Assembly: GCA_029876055.1 (NCBI GenBank)
Contig: CM056874.1
Coordinates: 7,006,001-7,070,000, forward strand
Direction of reading: 5' to 3'
From: Madurella fahalii
Taxonomy: Eukaryota; Ascomycota; Sordariomycetes; Sordariales
Length of the DNA: 64,000 bases
Position 1 is the first letter of the stretch; the number at the start of each line of letters is the position of its first letter. Position numbers and translations under genes: made by a program. Of this stretch, positions 34,849 through 45,249 are shown one piece after another. The notes under the pieces are model-generated. The model worked only from the letters and a program-made list of their open reading frames with translations, did not search any database and was not told the origin of the DNA.

Positions 34849-36559
34849 CTTGGTGGTGAGATCTGGGTCCTTCGTTCGGTTGGTCAGGTAGAGACTGTCT
34901 GGATGGGTGGTTCGAGTGAGCCGATCGTTGATGCTATTGCTGGGGTTGGTGATCACGGAAATGGTGAACTATTTCTTGGAAGGAGCAGGACCCTTTTATG
35001 GTTTGTTGACTCTTGCCTCTCTCCGCTTCATCACATGTCCCTGCCCACCTTCAGCTTTTCTAGAAATTTATTTTTTTTCTTAATAGTTTCTTTTATTCTT
35101 CATTTTCAAATTTTCTCTTTCACCCACCATTTCTGCTTCGTCTCATGACGGCACCCGCTGCAGCCCGCCGTCAACGTCACGCGTGTGGCCGTCCTACCTA
35201 CGGATTTACATTGCCATCGCCCCCCTTTGACGCAATCAAGGCAAATTGTGTGACTCCGTTGATGGATTCTTCCGCTATCAGTTACTCGGACTGGCGATCT
35301 TTGCAACGCGCATCATCCCTCCTCGATCCCTTCACGGTTAATTAAACAGAACTTTTGGCAAGGGCTTATTTTTAGCAGCGGGTTTGTGTCTGCCCCCCCC
35401 AGACACCCGGTTTGAAGCTCTATCACCTCATCTATCCTGCATAGCATTTAGCAGGAAAGCAGCCAAGCCCATTCAGAGTACCGAAGCGAGCACCGAGCGC
35501 ACGTCTCAGGACACATCGGCAGATCCCAGAGGCGCGGCGGCCGAGCCTTTATTGCACCTGCAGGCACAAGGCCGTTGCGCCTTCCTCTTGCGCACCGGTA
35601 GAGATGTTGCTTCCGCTGGTTCTAGAAGGGCTTGGAGACGGCGCTGCGAGACGAGGGCATCCGTCGGGATGCCCTCGCTGCATCTTTGCCGAACATTGCG
35701 AGACCACCCTCCCGCAAATATCCGCCTCCTTTCCCTGTTGCGTCCTTCCTGTTCAACGACGGACCAGACAGCCGCGCGCCTGCAGTCAATTAACGCGGTC
35801 CTTGGACCCAAGCGTTTGCCGCATTTGCCTCCTCCGAGTGAAGCCGTCGTCAACCGCAACGTTCCATTTCCTCCTATCTGTCCTCTGCGCCGGCAGTGGC
35901 TATAAGCATTTCCGGGGGTTGGGTTGCAGCGCTGCGAAGTCTCGTCTAGGCCCTCATCACTACTACATCGCGGCCACGCCACACCAGCCGTATGAGACCA
36001 TCAAAGACACGGCCAAAGGCCTGGCCAAGTGTCGTAATGGTCCCTGTCTTGGATGGCGGAGAATTTTGCTCCCCAGATCTGCCCGCCACCTCATCCGTCC
36101 CGGGAATCCGGGGGATTCGGTAGCTTAGCCTATTACTTGCATACTTTCCCAAACTAGCCACGCAACCCTACCTTGACTTCAAGTCCCTGCAGTTTGTTCT
36201 AACATCCAACACCATCCTCTTCTTAATTGCCCCTCTTAGCGATCCTTCTACTCAAGTATCCGCCTTGGCTTCCATTGTAATCACCTCGGCGCGGATGAAT
36301 TGGATACGAGAATGTCTCCCGGAGCCCAATCCGTGAATGGTTGCTGGCGAACCAAACAAGCCATGGCTGTTTACTCTGAATTCCGAGCTGCATTCGCTTG
36401 TTTGCTGGGCAGAGCGTCGCCCTAGGCTCTGTCCTATATGTCTGCTTCGCTCGCCATCTCTTGACAGAAGCACGCTTCTCTCTGATCCTGACTTTCTCAC
36501 CTTCCTATCTAGGGGATTAGTCCGTCCATCTAAGTGTATTGTCCCACCAGTTGTTCACC
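34849..36559. other. 1.7 kb divergent upstream region of two secreted-protein genes
   Basis: Includes pyrimidine-rich sequence at 35050-35130 directly upstream of the small secreted gene. Open frames at 35384-36128 look spurious: no motifs and no splice-linked partners. Confidence 0.5.
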
Positions 36560-37245
36560 ATGCAGCCAACCGCAGCCCTGTCCCTATTTTCGTCCATCGT
36601 CGTCCTCTTCGGCAAGCTGGCCGCGGCCGCCCCCGTGGTGGACAGCGATCCGGAATGCCACTCTCAGACGATCTGTATCGATGCAATCAACGCTTGCGGC
36701 ATCAGATATGGCGGGTACGTGACGGCGATACTAAGTAGCAGACGACCAAGCACTGAGATATGATTCTAGGTGTTACGACGTCTGCGATGTCTCAGCCAAA
36801 CCGAAACCGCCGCCGTGCCCGACCACCACCACGAAGAAGGCTCCTGTCACCAGTACCAAGCCGGTCACCACTAAGAAGCCCACTAAGAAGCCAACCAGCA
36901 CCAAGGTGATCAAGACAACCACGGTGAAGACAGTCAAGCCGCCTTCCACCACCACTAGCAAGCGCCCCGTTCCCACGACCAGCTCTACCTGCCGAACTGA
37001 CAGGACCGTCTGCTGGGACGGCATCAACGAGTGTGGTCAGACGTTCGGAGGGTAAGTTTCCTTCCTCACGCAAATGTTATGGGGATAATACTAAAGATGT
37101 GCTTCTGCGTAGTTGCTTTCCGGACTGCAGGCCGTGGCCTACCTTTACGGCGCCGCCCTGCTCAAAGACTGTGATCAAGACTACCATTACCACGAGGGTG
37201 GTTACGTCGGTTACCGGGCCGCCGGTTCTGACGCTACCTCATTAA
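36560..37245 (+). CDS. Secreted cysteine-rich protein with two duplicated modules and Thr/Lys/Pro linker
   Basis: Exons 36560-36714, 36770-37051 and 37113-37245 give 189 aa. A signal peptide (MQPTAALSLFSSIVVLFGKL, cleavage near AAAAPV) precedes module 1 (CHSQTICIDAINACGIRYGG then CYDVC) and module 2 (CRTDRTVCWDGINECGQTFGG-type, then CFPDC). Cys spacing is C-x5/6-C-x6-C-x6-C-x3-C in both. Between them is a 65-residue Thr/Lys/Pro/Val linker typical of O-mannosylated cell-wall or cellulase linkers; a shorter similar segment (KTVIKTTITTRVV) follows module 2. Each module is cut by a phase-2 intron at the same Gly-Gly/Cys junction. I do not know the function; an extracellular carbohydrate- or host-interacting protein is possible. 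Confidence 0.8.
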
Positions 37246-38456
37246 GAATGGTCCGAGCAAGGGACGGTGGTAGGCATGGTTCGTGGGGTCAAAAAAAGGG
37301 TGGATGGTCCAAAACGGTCTCTATCTCACATTGGGAGGTACTTATCAAAAGAGCTGCAATCCGGTCACTTATGCGTCTGATGTTTTGTCATGAACTTAAG
37401 AAGCACACAGAAAAAAAGATAAAATGGAACGGAGTAAGTGTATGTCGGTCTAGTCGTGTTTCCAAGAATGTTTACGGGGTGTAAAAGCCCTGTGCTCTCT
37501 CCTGATGGCTCCATCCAGTACATACCGAGATGGGAACCCCACGAGCAAGTGACCGCTGTGCACCTAGCTCCGGTAAAGCCCTCTTAGGCCCATAATAAGT
37601 TGTAGCGGAATGTCTGCATACGTCCTATCACGAAATCCTAACCATCTTCCCTCAAGCAGCTTTTCTTCCCCTGTTATACTATATATAGGTTTGTCTTGAA
37701 CGGTTCGGTCCGTCGTCCGAGATCCTTGTATCAAACCAGCATGTTCCTTTTGTTGCTATTGACTGGATCTTCTTTCCATGCCACCAGATTCTCAAGACAA
37801 CCAGGTTTGGTAATGAGACCAGCCTTAGTTTTGGCTTGTAAGTAGTATCTCCAGCCTAACCATCATTTAGCCGTGCACAATATTGCTGGGGCATGTATTC
37901 CCTGAACCCGCGAGGCGTAAACTCCGTGGTAGGCCGATTCGATCCTTCCGCCACGATCAGGCCCCTGAGTTCCACCATTACTACCCTTTGCCCCCACTAC
38001 ACCACTCCCCAATGCCCGTTATAATGTAACGGCGCCGGTGAGACACCGAGTAACAATCCCGCCACCAATACCACGCTATGAAGCAATAGCCGGCATACAC
38101 CGCGTGTATGGGGCGTGGTGCTCCGGCGCATTCTCGCCCCCGTAACAACCCCCTTTATCTCCGTCCTCCGTACTATTGTAACTTTGCCCTCCACGCACCC
38201 TGCAGCCTTGCAGGTTAGTAGCCCAGGTCCCATCTGGGAAACCTACTATACTCTTTAGGATATGGACCCTATCGTTCCGCCACCGGTATATGAAATAACG
38301 ACGTTAGTGTCGATCCAACTACCGGCATATGCCCTCCTCTCTCGACTACACCAGTTCCATTCTAGGGACACAATTCACAATCTGGAAACAGGAAACCAAA
38401 AGACAGGCGTCCGCCGTGTCTATTCTAAGCCGCACTGTTATGTATGTAGGCTCGCT
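37246..38456. other. 1.2 kb region between convergent secreted protein and ADE2
   Basis: No gene recognised; presumed 3' UTRs and spacer. Confidence 0.5.
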
Positions 38457-40478
38457 CTATTTACCTTTGCTCGCCATACCGGCAAGGTATGCCACATCCC
38501 CTTCCTCGCGCAACTTGTTCCCCTTGACAATGACCTGCTCCTCCATCTCGTGCTGGTACTTTTTCATCTTCTCCTGGTACTCGGGGACGAACGAGCCTAG
38601 AATCCTCACCGCCAGCAGCGCGGCATTCGTCGAGTTGTTGATGCCCACCGTAGCAGTCGGCACGCCCCTCTGTTTGTGCCCGTCCGTTAGCTCTCGTTTT
38701 CCTCATTGAAATCACCAATTCAACGGTAATCAAAAATTTAAGGTGAATATAAGAAAATACTCACCGGCATCTGCACGATGCTCAACAAACTGTCCATCCC
38801 ATCCAGATGCGTCGCCTTGACAGGGACGCCAATCACGGGCAGCGGCGTCTCGGATGACAGCATGCCGGGCAGGTGGGCGGCGCCGCCCGCCGCGGCGATG
38901 ATGACCTTGATGCCCCTGCCCGCGGCCTCGTCGGCGACGCGCATCATGTATTTTGGCGTGCGGTGCGCCGACGTGATGTCGAGCGCGTAGGGCACTCCGA
39001 ACTCGCGGAGGATGTCCAGCCCGGCCTTGAGAACCGGCAGGTCCGAGTCGGAGCCCATCGTGACGAGTACTAAGGGGTTCTCTTCCCCCCTTTTTCTTCT
39101 TCTTTTGATCGGCGGGGCACTGGTTTGGTAGGCGGTGCCGCCTGTGGGCGGAGAGTCTCAGCGGCGGCCGCGATGCGCTCTTGTCTGATCTCGTCGGCGA
39201 GGTCGATAAACGGCTTGGCTTTCGCCTCGAGGTCGTGGATGGTGGAAGGACCCGTTAGTGTGATGTGACCAATCTTGCGGCCCGGCTTGGATGCCTTGTT
39301 GTAGAGGTGGAGGTAGACGTCCATATTGTCGTCGAAGGTGGACCGGGCAAGGTCGGCCAGCTTGTGATGGGCGGAGGGGGTGGCGCCGCCTAGGATGTTG
39401 AGCATGATGGCCGAAGAGACTCTAGGGGTTAGATTGGTCGGGATGGGCAGATCGAGGACGGCGTGGATTTGTGCCTTGTACTGTGACATGTGTGGCACCG
39501 CCTCGATGGTGTAGTGGCCCGAGTTGTGCGGACGAGGCGCGACCTCGTTGACCATCAGGGAGCCTGTGACGCATGTCAACAGGGGCGGAACAGAGGTACT
39601 CTGCACATTTTCTCACCATCTTCAAGGAGGAACATTTCCACGGCAAAAACGCCCCTGCCCCATAGGGTGCTGATAACCTGGGTCGCCAGCTTCCTCGCTG
39701 CTTCACAAACTGCCTCGGAGACGTCCCTCGGCGGCATAAAGACCTTGGTACAAATACTGTCTTCGTGGACGGTCTCAACAGCGGGATATGCGACGCAGCT
39801 TCTGAGGTTGCCCTTGTCATCCTCCGTCCTGATGACCATGACGGCGAGCTCCTTGACGAATGGAGCCCATTTCTCAGCGTAAAGGCTAAGTCCCTCAAGC
39901 GATTTGATGGCAGCCTCAAAGTCCGCCTCGCTGCTGATCTTGAAGTTGCCCCTCCCATCGTAGCTGCCCTTGCGGGCCTTCAACATGAACGGGAAACCGA
40001 AGCTTGCAGCAGCCGCTCTGAGCGAGTTCAGGGCAGCCGGGCCCGTCCCAACATCTACCTGTTCGGCGATAGGAATCCCCTTGCCACTGGTGCGGAAGTG
40101 CTCTTTTTGGAGGTACTTGTCCTGGATGAGGCGGATGGTCCTCCACGAGGGGTGAATTGGCGGCTTGTGGATGGTGGTAGATCCGTCAGCGAGTTTGATC
40201 TCAACGCCAGCCCTCTCGATGTCCTCTAAGACTTCGGTCTCGACATGCTCAATTTCCACAGAGAGAAAGTCGGATTGTGCAGCGAGCTCCCGGATGCATG
40301 CGGGGTCTTTGAACGAGCCGGTGACATGGCGACCGGTGTCGTGGGCCTGCTTGGCCGGCGCCTTTTCCTCGTCGAGAATAGCAATGTCGATGCCCAGGGG
40401 GTTTGCGGCCTCGCAAAGCATGCGGCCAAGCTGCCCGCCGCCCAGCAGGCCGATGACGGGGTTTCCACCGTCTGGCAT
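38457..40478 (-). CDS. ADE2: ADE2 phosphoribosylaminoimidazole carboxylase, PurK-PurE fusion (one-base frame break)
   Basis: Converts AIR to CAIR in de novo purine synthesis, cytosolic. Exons (minus) 40478-39617, 39563-38765 and 38669-38457. PurK (ATP-grasp) begins IGLLGGGQLGRMLCEAA and contains MLKARKGSYDGRGNF, the second-half motif VNEVAPRPHNSGHYTIEA, and ends with a Lys/Glu-rich hinge. PurE begins VTMGSDSDLPV with SAHRTP and AAAGGAAHLPGM. The frame breaks in the hinge at a six-C run on the plus strand (39085-39090): one extra base joins KGG to ENPLVLVTMGSDSD and gives 624 aa. The fusion is normal in fungi; the break most likely is a sequence error. I chose the ATG at 40478 because PurK homology starts there; an in-frame upstream ATG at 40589 would add 37 residues. 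Confidence 0.94.
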
Positions 40479-41055
40479 AGCTGCGATCTCTTTCTTCGCA
40501 GGGAATGGGGCCGGATGTAAATCCAAAAGGTGGTGACTATGTGAACCTACCGAGGTCAGTTCATAAATGACTCGAAATTTTGATGTCACCAGTCCTCTTC
40601 TCAGGGCTTTATTTAAACGCGCTACTCAAGGCCGATTTACAGCGTAGTTTGGGCCAATCAGGCGACCCAGTACTGTTACTGTACTGCACCTGTAGTCCGT
40701 AGAATCCCCCACACCTGCGGGGAAGCACCCTTCTGTAAGTTGAATGGGGCTCGCGATGAATGCCGAGGAGAGTGGTCTTCAAAAAAACGAGCTTGACACT
40801 TTCCGAGAACGGCGATAGAACTTTTATTAGTCTCTGATTTATGAAGGAGCTCTAAATTTCACGCCACTCCCGCTGAACCATATAGCAAGGCACGACAACC
40901 TCGCACTCACCGAGGTGAGCTTTCATCCTGTGGGGCAGTTGACGCCTCAGGGATACCCAATTAACATCTTGCTCTCATCCCAAGCCGTCCCTATCCGACA
41001 CACTCGTTTGGCAATTCGATATCTGAGTATACGATCGTAGCTTGATCACGCCGAG
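40479..41055. promoter_or_regulatory. Bidirectional ADE2/DUS4 promoter region
   Basis: 577 bp between divergent starts, with a CCAAT box (GGGCCAATCAGG, 40654-40658) about 176 bp upstream of ADE2. The ADE2 leader side contains an in-frame upstream ATG at 40589. Confidence 0.5.
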
Positions 41056-42453
41056 ATGGCAAACCTAACAGATACAGAATACGTTCAGTAAGGATGCCTC
41101 TCCCTCTTGTTCCTTGTTTCATGGAAAATGCTGTCAACTCGCTATGCCAGCTGGAGTGTGTGACTGACATCTCTCGCGGTTGGACCAGCCCACTAAAGCT
41201 TTTTGACATAGCGAAACATGAGAGACGATTTCTGTATACCTCGGCACCCATGGTGCGTTACAGCAAGGCAAGTCGCCTCGAGATCGTCCCCTATTCCCCA
41301 TGATCGTACCCTAACGGGCCAAGCAGCTTGCCTTTCGTCAGACTGTTTACGCATATGGCACGGATCTATGCTGGACACCTATGATTCTCGCTAAAGAGTT
41401 CAATAGAAACCGATTTGCAAGAGATAGCGGTTGGTCACGTCCGTTTCACACTTGATCCCGCGCTTTTTCCTGATCTTCCCAGACTTTACGATATCAACCA
41501 ACGGACTGCAGCCACCGACCATAGTGCAGTTCGGGGCTAATGTCCCGCAAGAGCTTGCAAGAGCATCCTCCCTCGTAGCCCCTTTCTGCAGCGGCGTCGA
41601 TCTGAATTGCGGCTGCCCTCAGTCATGGGCCTGTGCTGAGACTCTGGGTGCAGCCCTGATGGAGAAGCGAGAGTTGGTGCGGGATATGGTTGTCGCGACC
41701 CGAGAGCAGCTTCGTCAGGATGGATGGGGCGTCGAAAAGGAAAGGGACACGAACAACCCCAAGGGGAGGAGTGTTAGCGTAAAGATCAGAGTGCACAAGG
41801 ACCTCCGGTACGGATTTGCCCGCCACCTGACCTACAATGTTCTAACTGATCCTTTTTGCAGCAAAACAATGGACTTCATCACCACCGTCCTCGGCCCCGA
41901 AGAGAACCGACACATTGATTTTCTCACAATCCACCCCCGCACAAGATCAACCCCTTCCAGCACGCCAATCAACATCGAGGCCCTCGAGATCCTGACCTCA
42001 ACCTTTGGCGATCGCGTACCGATCCTTGTGTCGGGAGACGTGTTCGCCCTCAATGCCCTCCCTTTCACATCCCCGTTACTCGCCACTGCTTCCAACGACT
42101 CCAACTCACCTTTCACCACAAACAACAACAACACCCTGGTCCACATCCCAAAACTGGCGGGTCTCATGTCAGCCCGCGCCATCCTCGCCAACCCGGCTCT
42201 GTACGCAGGGCACGATGCCTGTCCCTGGGAAGCCGTTGAGACCTTCATGAACAACGTGGCGCGGTGCCCGCTCCCTTTCAAACTGGTGCTGCACCACCTC
42301 AGCGAGATGTGCGCGCCGGGGATGGGCCCGGACAAGACGGCGCTGCTGACCAAGCAGGAGCGGGCCACGATGCTGGCCTGCACCAACATGGTTGACTTGA
42401 TTGACTTTCTGGATGAGAAACGAGGGGGTTTGAGGAGGGACGGGGCGAGGTGA
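41056..42453 (+). CDS. DUS4: tRNA dihydrouridine synthase, Dus4 type
   Basis: Flavoenzyme that reduces uridine 20a/20b in the tRNA D-loop. Exons 41056-41087, 41189-41267, 41327-41429, 41483-41807 and 41862-42453 give 376 aa. Diagnostic Dus4 segments: YTSAPMVRYSKLAFR, CWTPMILAKEFNRNRFA, VDLNCGCPQSWA with the catalytic Cys, HIDFLTIHPRTRSTPSS, VPILVSGDVFAL and a CPWEAVETF tail motif. The intron after RYSK (41268-41326) uses a GC donor (AAG/GCAAGT), since no GT site fits there and the frame is continuous only with this site. A low-complexity Asn/Ser insertion (about 220-240) separates two beta strands. It is divergent from ADE2 (577 bp). Confidence 0.91.
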
Positions 42454-43065
42454 CAGCTCGGAGATATGGCAAGTGGGCATTCTGGCTATGTGATTTGAGA
42501 GCAGGCCATATCTACATGGCGACTCGTTGACTGCATATTCGGCCGAGCTTTAACCCCTGAACTACTCGAGCGGTCGCAAAACTGGCCATTCAACCATAAC
42601 CTCGAGGAACCAGGAAACAACACTCTGGATTGCTAGACGCTATGCTGTCAGCGCTAAACTCCTGCGCCTAACCCGCTCCATGAGCCTACCCTATCCTCCG
42701 CTCCTACAAGCAAAACAACAACGGCAGCGGGCCAAGTTTCTCTGTGGCGGGGTGAAGAAGAAAGAAATAGGGAAAGCAGTGTATGTATACATGATGCGAT
42801 CCTCCCTAAAAATGAGCTGCTAAGAGAGCAAGTTTGCGGGGTTGAAAAAAAAAAAGAAAAAAAAAGGGGGGGTTATAAAAAGTTCAATGTCCATGATCAC
42901 CAACCCGACCAAAACCACACCGCCTCATGCCCCCTCCGAACCCACTCGCTAACCCGCCGACGCCGACCCCGATCAGAAGACCAAATACCAATCAGATCCA
43001 TATAGCGAGGAACAAAGACAAGAGGAGAGGCGAAAGGAAGAGATAACCTCAATCCAAACCTGTGT
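42454..43065. other. Intergenic between convergent DUS4 and cyclin
   Basis: Contains a purine-rich A/G tract at about 42846-42870. No gene. Confidence 0.5.
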
Positions 43066-44649
43066 TCAAGAGCCCTTGATCTCCCCTTCATCCTCGTCCT
43101 CCAACTTTGCCCGCTTGGGCTCCCTCTCTTCTCCGCCCCCCTCACCCCATCTCTTCACGCCGGGCGAGACCAGCCCTCCACCGCCTCTCGCATCACCATT
43201 GGCACCCCGCTCATGACTCGACAAGTCATTCGCTGCCGCCTTGAGCGCAGCATCCGAATCGCCCCTACTCATCCGCGAAGCAGCTTCCAGGTCTCTCATC
43301 TCCCCATTCTTGACGCCCGACTCGGCATCGACGTCCTCGCTCTTCACCACCACGGCCCCGCCAGCCTCCGCCTTCTCCCCCTGACCCGCTCGTCCATTCA
43401 CCCTGGTCCCGGCGCGAGTCGGGCTCTGCGTGCCGGCCCTATCCGTCCCCGAGGGCGCCGGCGTGCCGCCGTACTGGCTCGCCGCCGAGTCCAGGTCCAT
43501 CTGGCTCAGGCTCAGCTCGCCGCGGCGGCGGGTGCTTTCGAGGTTGAACTCGGGCGACCCGGGGACCTTGGCGTCCTGCTTGCGCAGCGGGTTCTCCTTA
43601 TAGAAGGCCGTCATCAAGTCGACCGCCTGGATCGTGTTGCTCTCGCTGGCCTTGAGGAAGTGCCACCAGGCCTCGCCGTGGACGTCGCCGATCTTGTCGC
43701 GCGTGACCGACGTCGCCCAGAAGATGGCCGCCACCGACACGTCGCGCGCCGGCAGCAGCAGCGGCAGCACCGTCAGGCAGGCGTCGTTGCAGAAGGCCCA
43801 GGCGGCGTCGCGCAGCGTCTTGTTGTGCACCAGGTCCAGCAGGCTAAAGTGCTCGTACAGGCGCGCGTACGGGTTGTCGACGACCAGGTCGAACGTCAGC
43901 GTCTCGAGCATGAGCTCCTCGTACGTGAGGATGCTGTCGCGCCAGCGCCAGTACTCCTTGCTCTGCTCGTCGATGACGAGCTTGGCGTTCTTTTGCGCCA
44001 CCTTGGCGACGGCGATGATGACGTCTTTGGTCTTGCGGCAGTTTTCCTCCGTCTTGTTCGCTAGGAAGAGGGCCGTCGCGGCGATGTTCTGTAGAAAGAG
44101 AAGACAAGACATGGGGCGTTAAACGACGGTTCTTAGGGGTAAGGTGGTCGGCTAGGTTTTCTGGAGATCCCTTACGTAGTGATGTATCCCGGCCTTCTCC
44201 TCCACCATGCTGTATCGCATGTAAAACCGGTGGAAGAACACGCCGGCGACCCATAGTGTGATTTGCGGCAGCTCAAGCAGGATGCCAGCCTGGTAGATGA
44301 AGTTGACGCCCTTTGCTCTCCTCAACCTCTCCTCTGCCGGCGACAGTCCTTCGATGATACTGGGCGAGCTCGCGACCTCGTCTAATGTGAAGTACCATTG
44401 GTCTGGCCTTGGTTGTGAAGCTTGCCGCGGGCTCGATTGTGCGGGCGACGGCGCGCTCCTTCGCGAGTGCGGCCGGGGTGGTGATGTCCTTGAGCTGAGC
44501 GTCGGCGGGGAGGGCACGGCGGGGGGTACATCGCGCCTTCTGAACGGCGACTTTGACGACCGGTCTGGGACGGCGGGCGGTGGTTTTGGTGGGAGAGAGG
44601 GTGGCTGATAACCTTCCCTCGGCGGCCGGTATCTGTCGATGTTCGACAT
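43066..44649 (-). CDS. P-TEFb-type transcription cyclin (Pch1/cyclin T-like)
   Basis: Exons (minus) 44649-44176 and 44088-43066 give 498 aa. The N-terminal 90 residues are Pro/Ser/Arg-rich. Two cyclin boxes follow: the first from WYFTLDEVASSPSIIEGL through KGVNFIYQAGILLELPQIT, VFFHRFYMRYSM, then NIAATALFLANKTEEN; the second around LVVDNPYARLYEHFSLL and DVSVAAIFWATSVTRD. The C-terminal 170 residues are acidic/basic low complexity. This matches the cyclin partner of Cdk9 in fungi (S. pombe Pch1), which phosphorylates the RNA polymerase II CTD and Spt5. A Ctk2 or cyclin C-like role is the alternative; the long disordered tail favours Pch1. It converges with DUS4. Confidence 0.75.
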
Positions 44650-45249
44650 GGTTTGAGTTTCCGCGGCGCCCACGAAAGCGCCGAGCCGTGCAGTTTCGTT
44701 GCTTATCTTCTCCGTTTAGAGCCCACGTAGGTAGATGAGTCGCATTGATTGCGCGAATCGTCCAGCACAGAGTCGGCGTGGTAGGAAAGTCGTCGGGATG
44801 AAGAGGGTGTTTTGGAGGTCGCCAGCTTGGGGCAAAGTCGCGATCTTGAGATCAGCATTTATCGGTCTTTATCAGCGGGTTGCAGCTGCGAATATGGTCC
44901 GTGCACAAGGCCGGTAAAATCGACAGCCTCTTTTCAATGAGACAGACGTGGGGTTAATAGCGAAGAATAGGGGCAAAGTTGTATGTCGACTGAGAATGTA
45001 CATTGTATGATCCTGTTGTTGTAGAAAACATTTCCCTACCATCGGATGTACTTGTAACGTCCGCCATACCTTGGCTCAATGTGCAGCACATCGTACGCGG
45101 GGGGCCCAACCTCAGCTCACGCCGCGCCCCTTATTTACTACGGAATGCAAGCCGTAGTTTGCAGTGCTTTGATTTGGGTATCTTTCTGCTAATTACAGAC
45201 GGCCGTTGGGCCCTCCCTATCCTTCCGAGACCAACAGCCCTGCATTAAT
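44650..45249. other. Intergenic: cyclin promoter and PRP4 3' region
   Basis: 600 bp; no coding potential seen. Confidence 0.5.

Noticed and set aside
43213..44064. 283-aa plus-strand frame across the cyclin gene
   Set aside because: Arg/Val/Gln-biased shadow of the cyclin frame with no recognisable domain.
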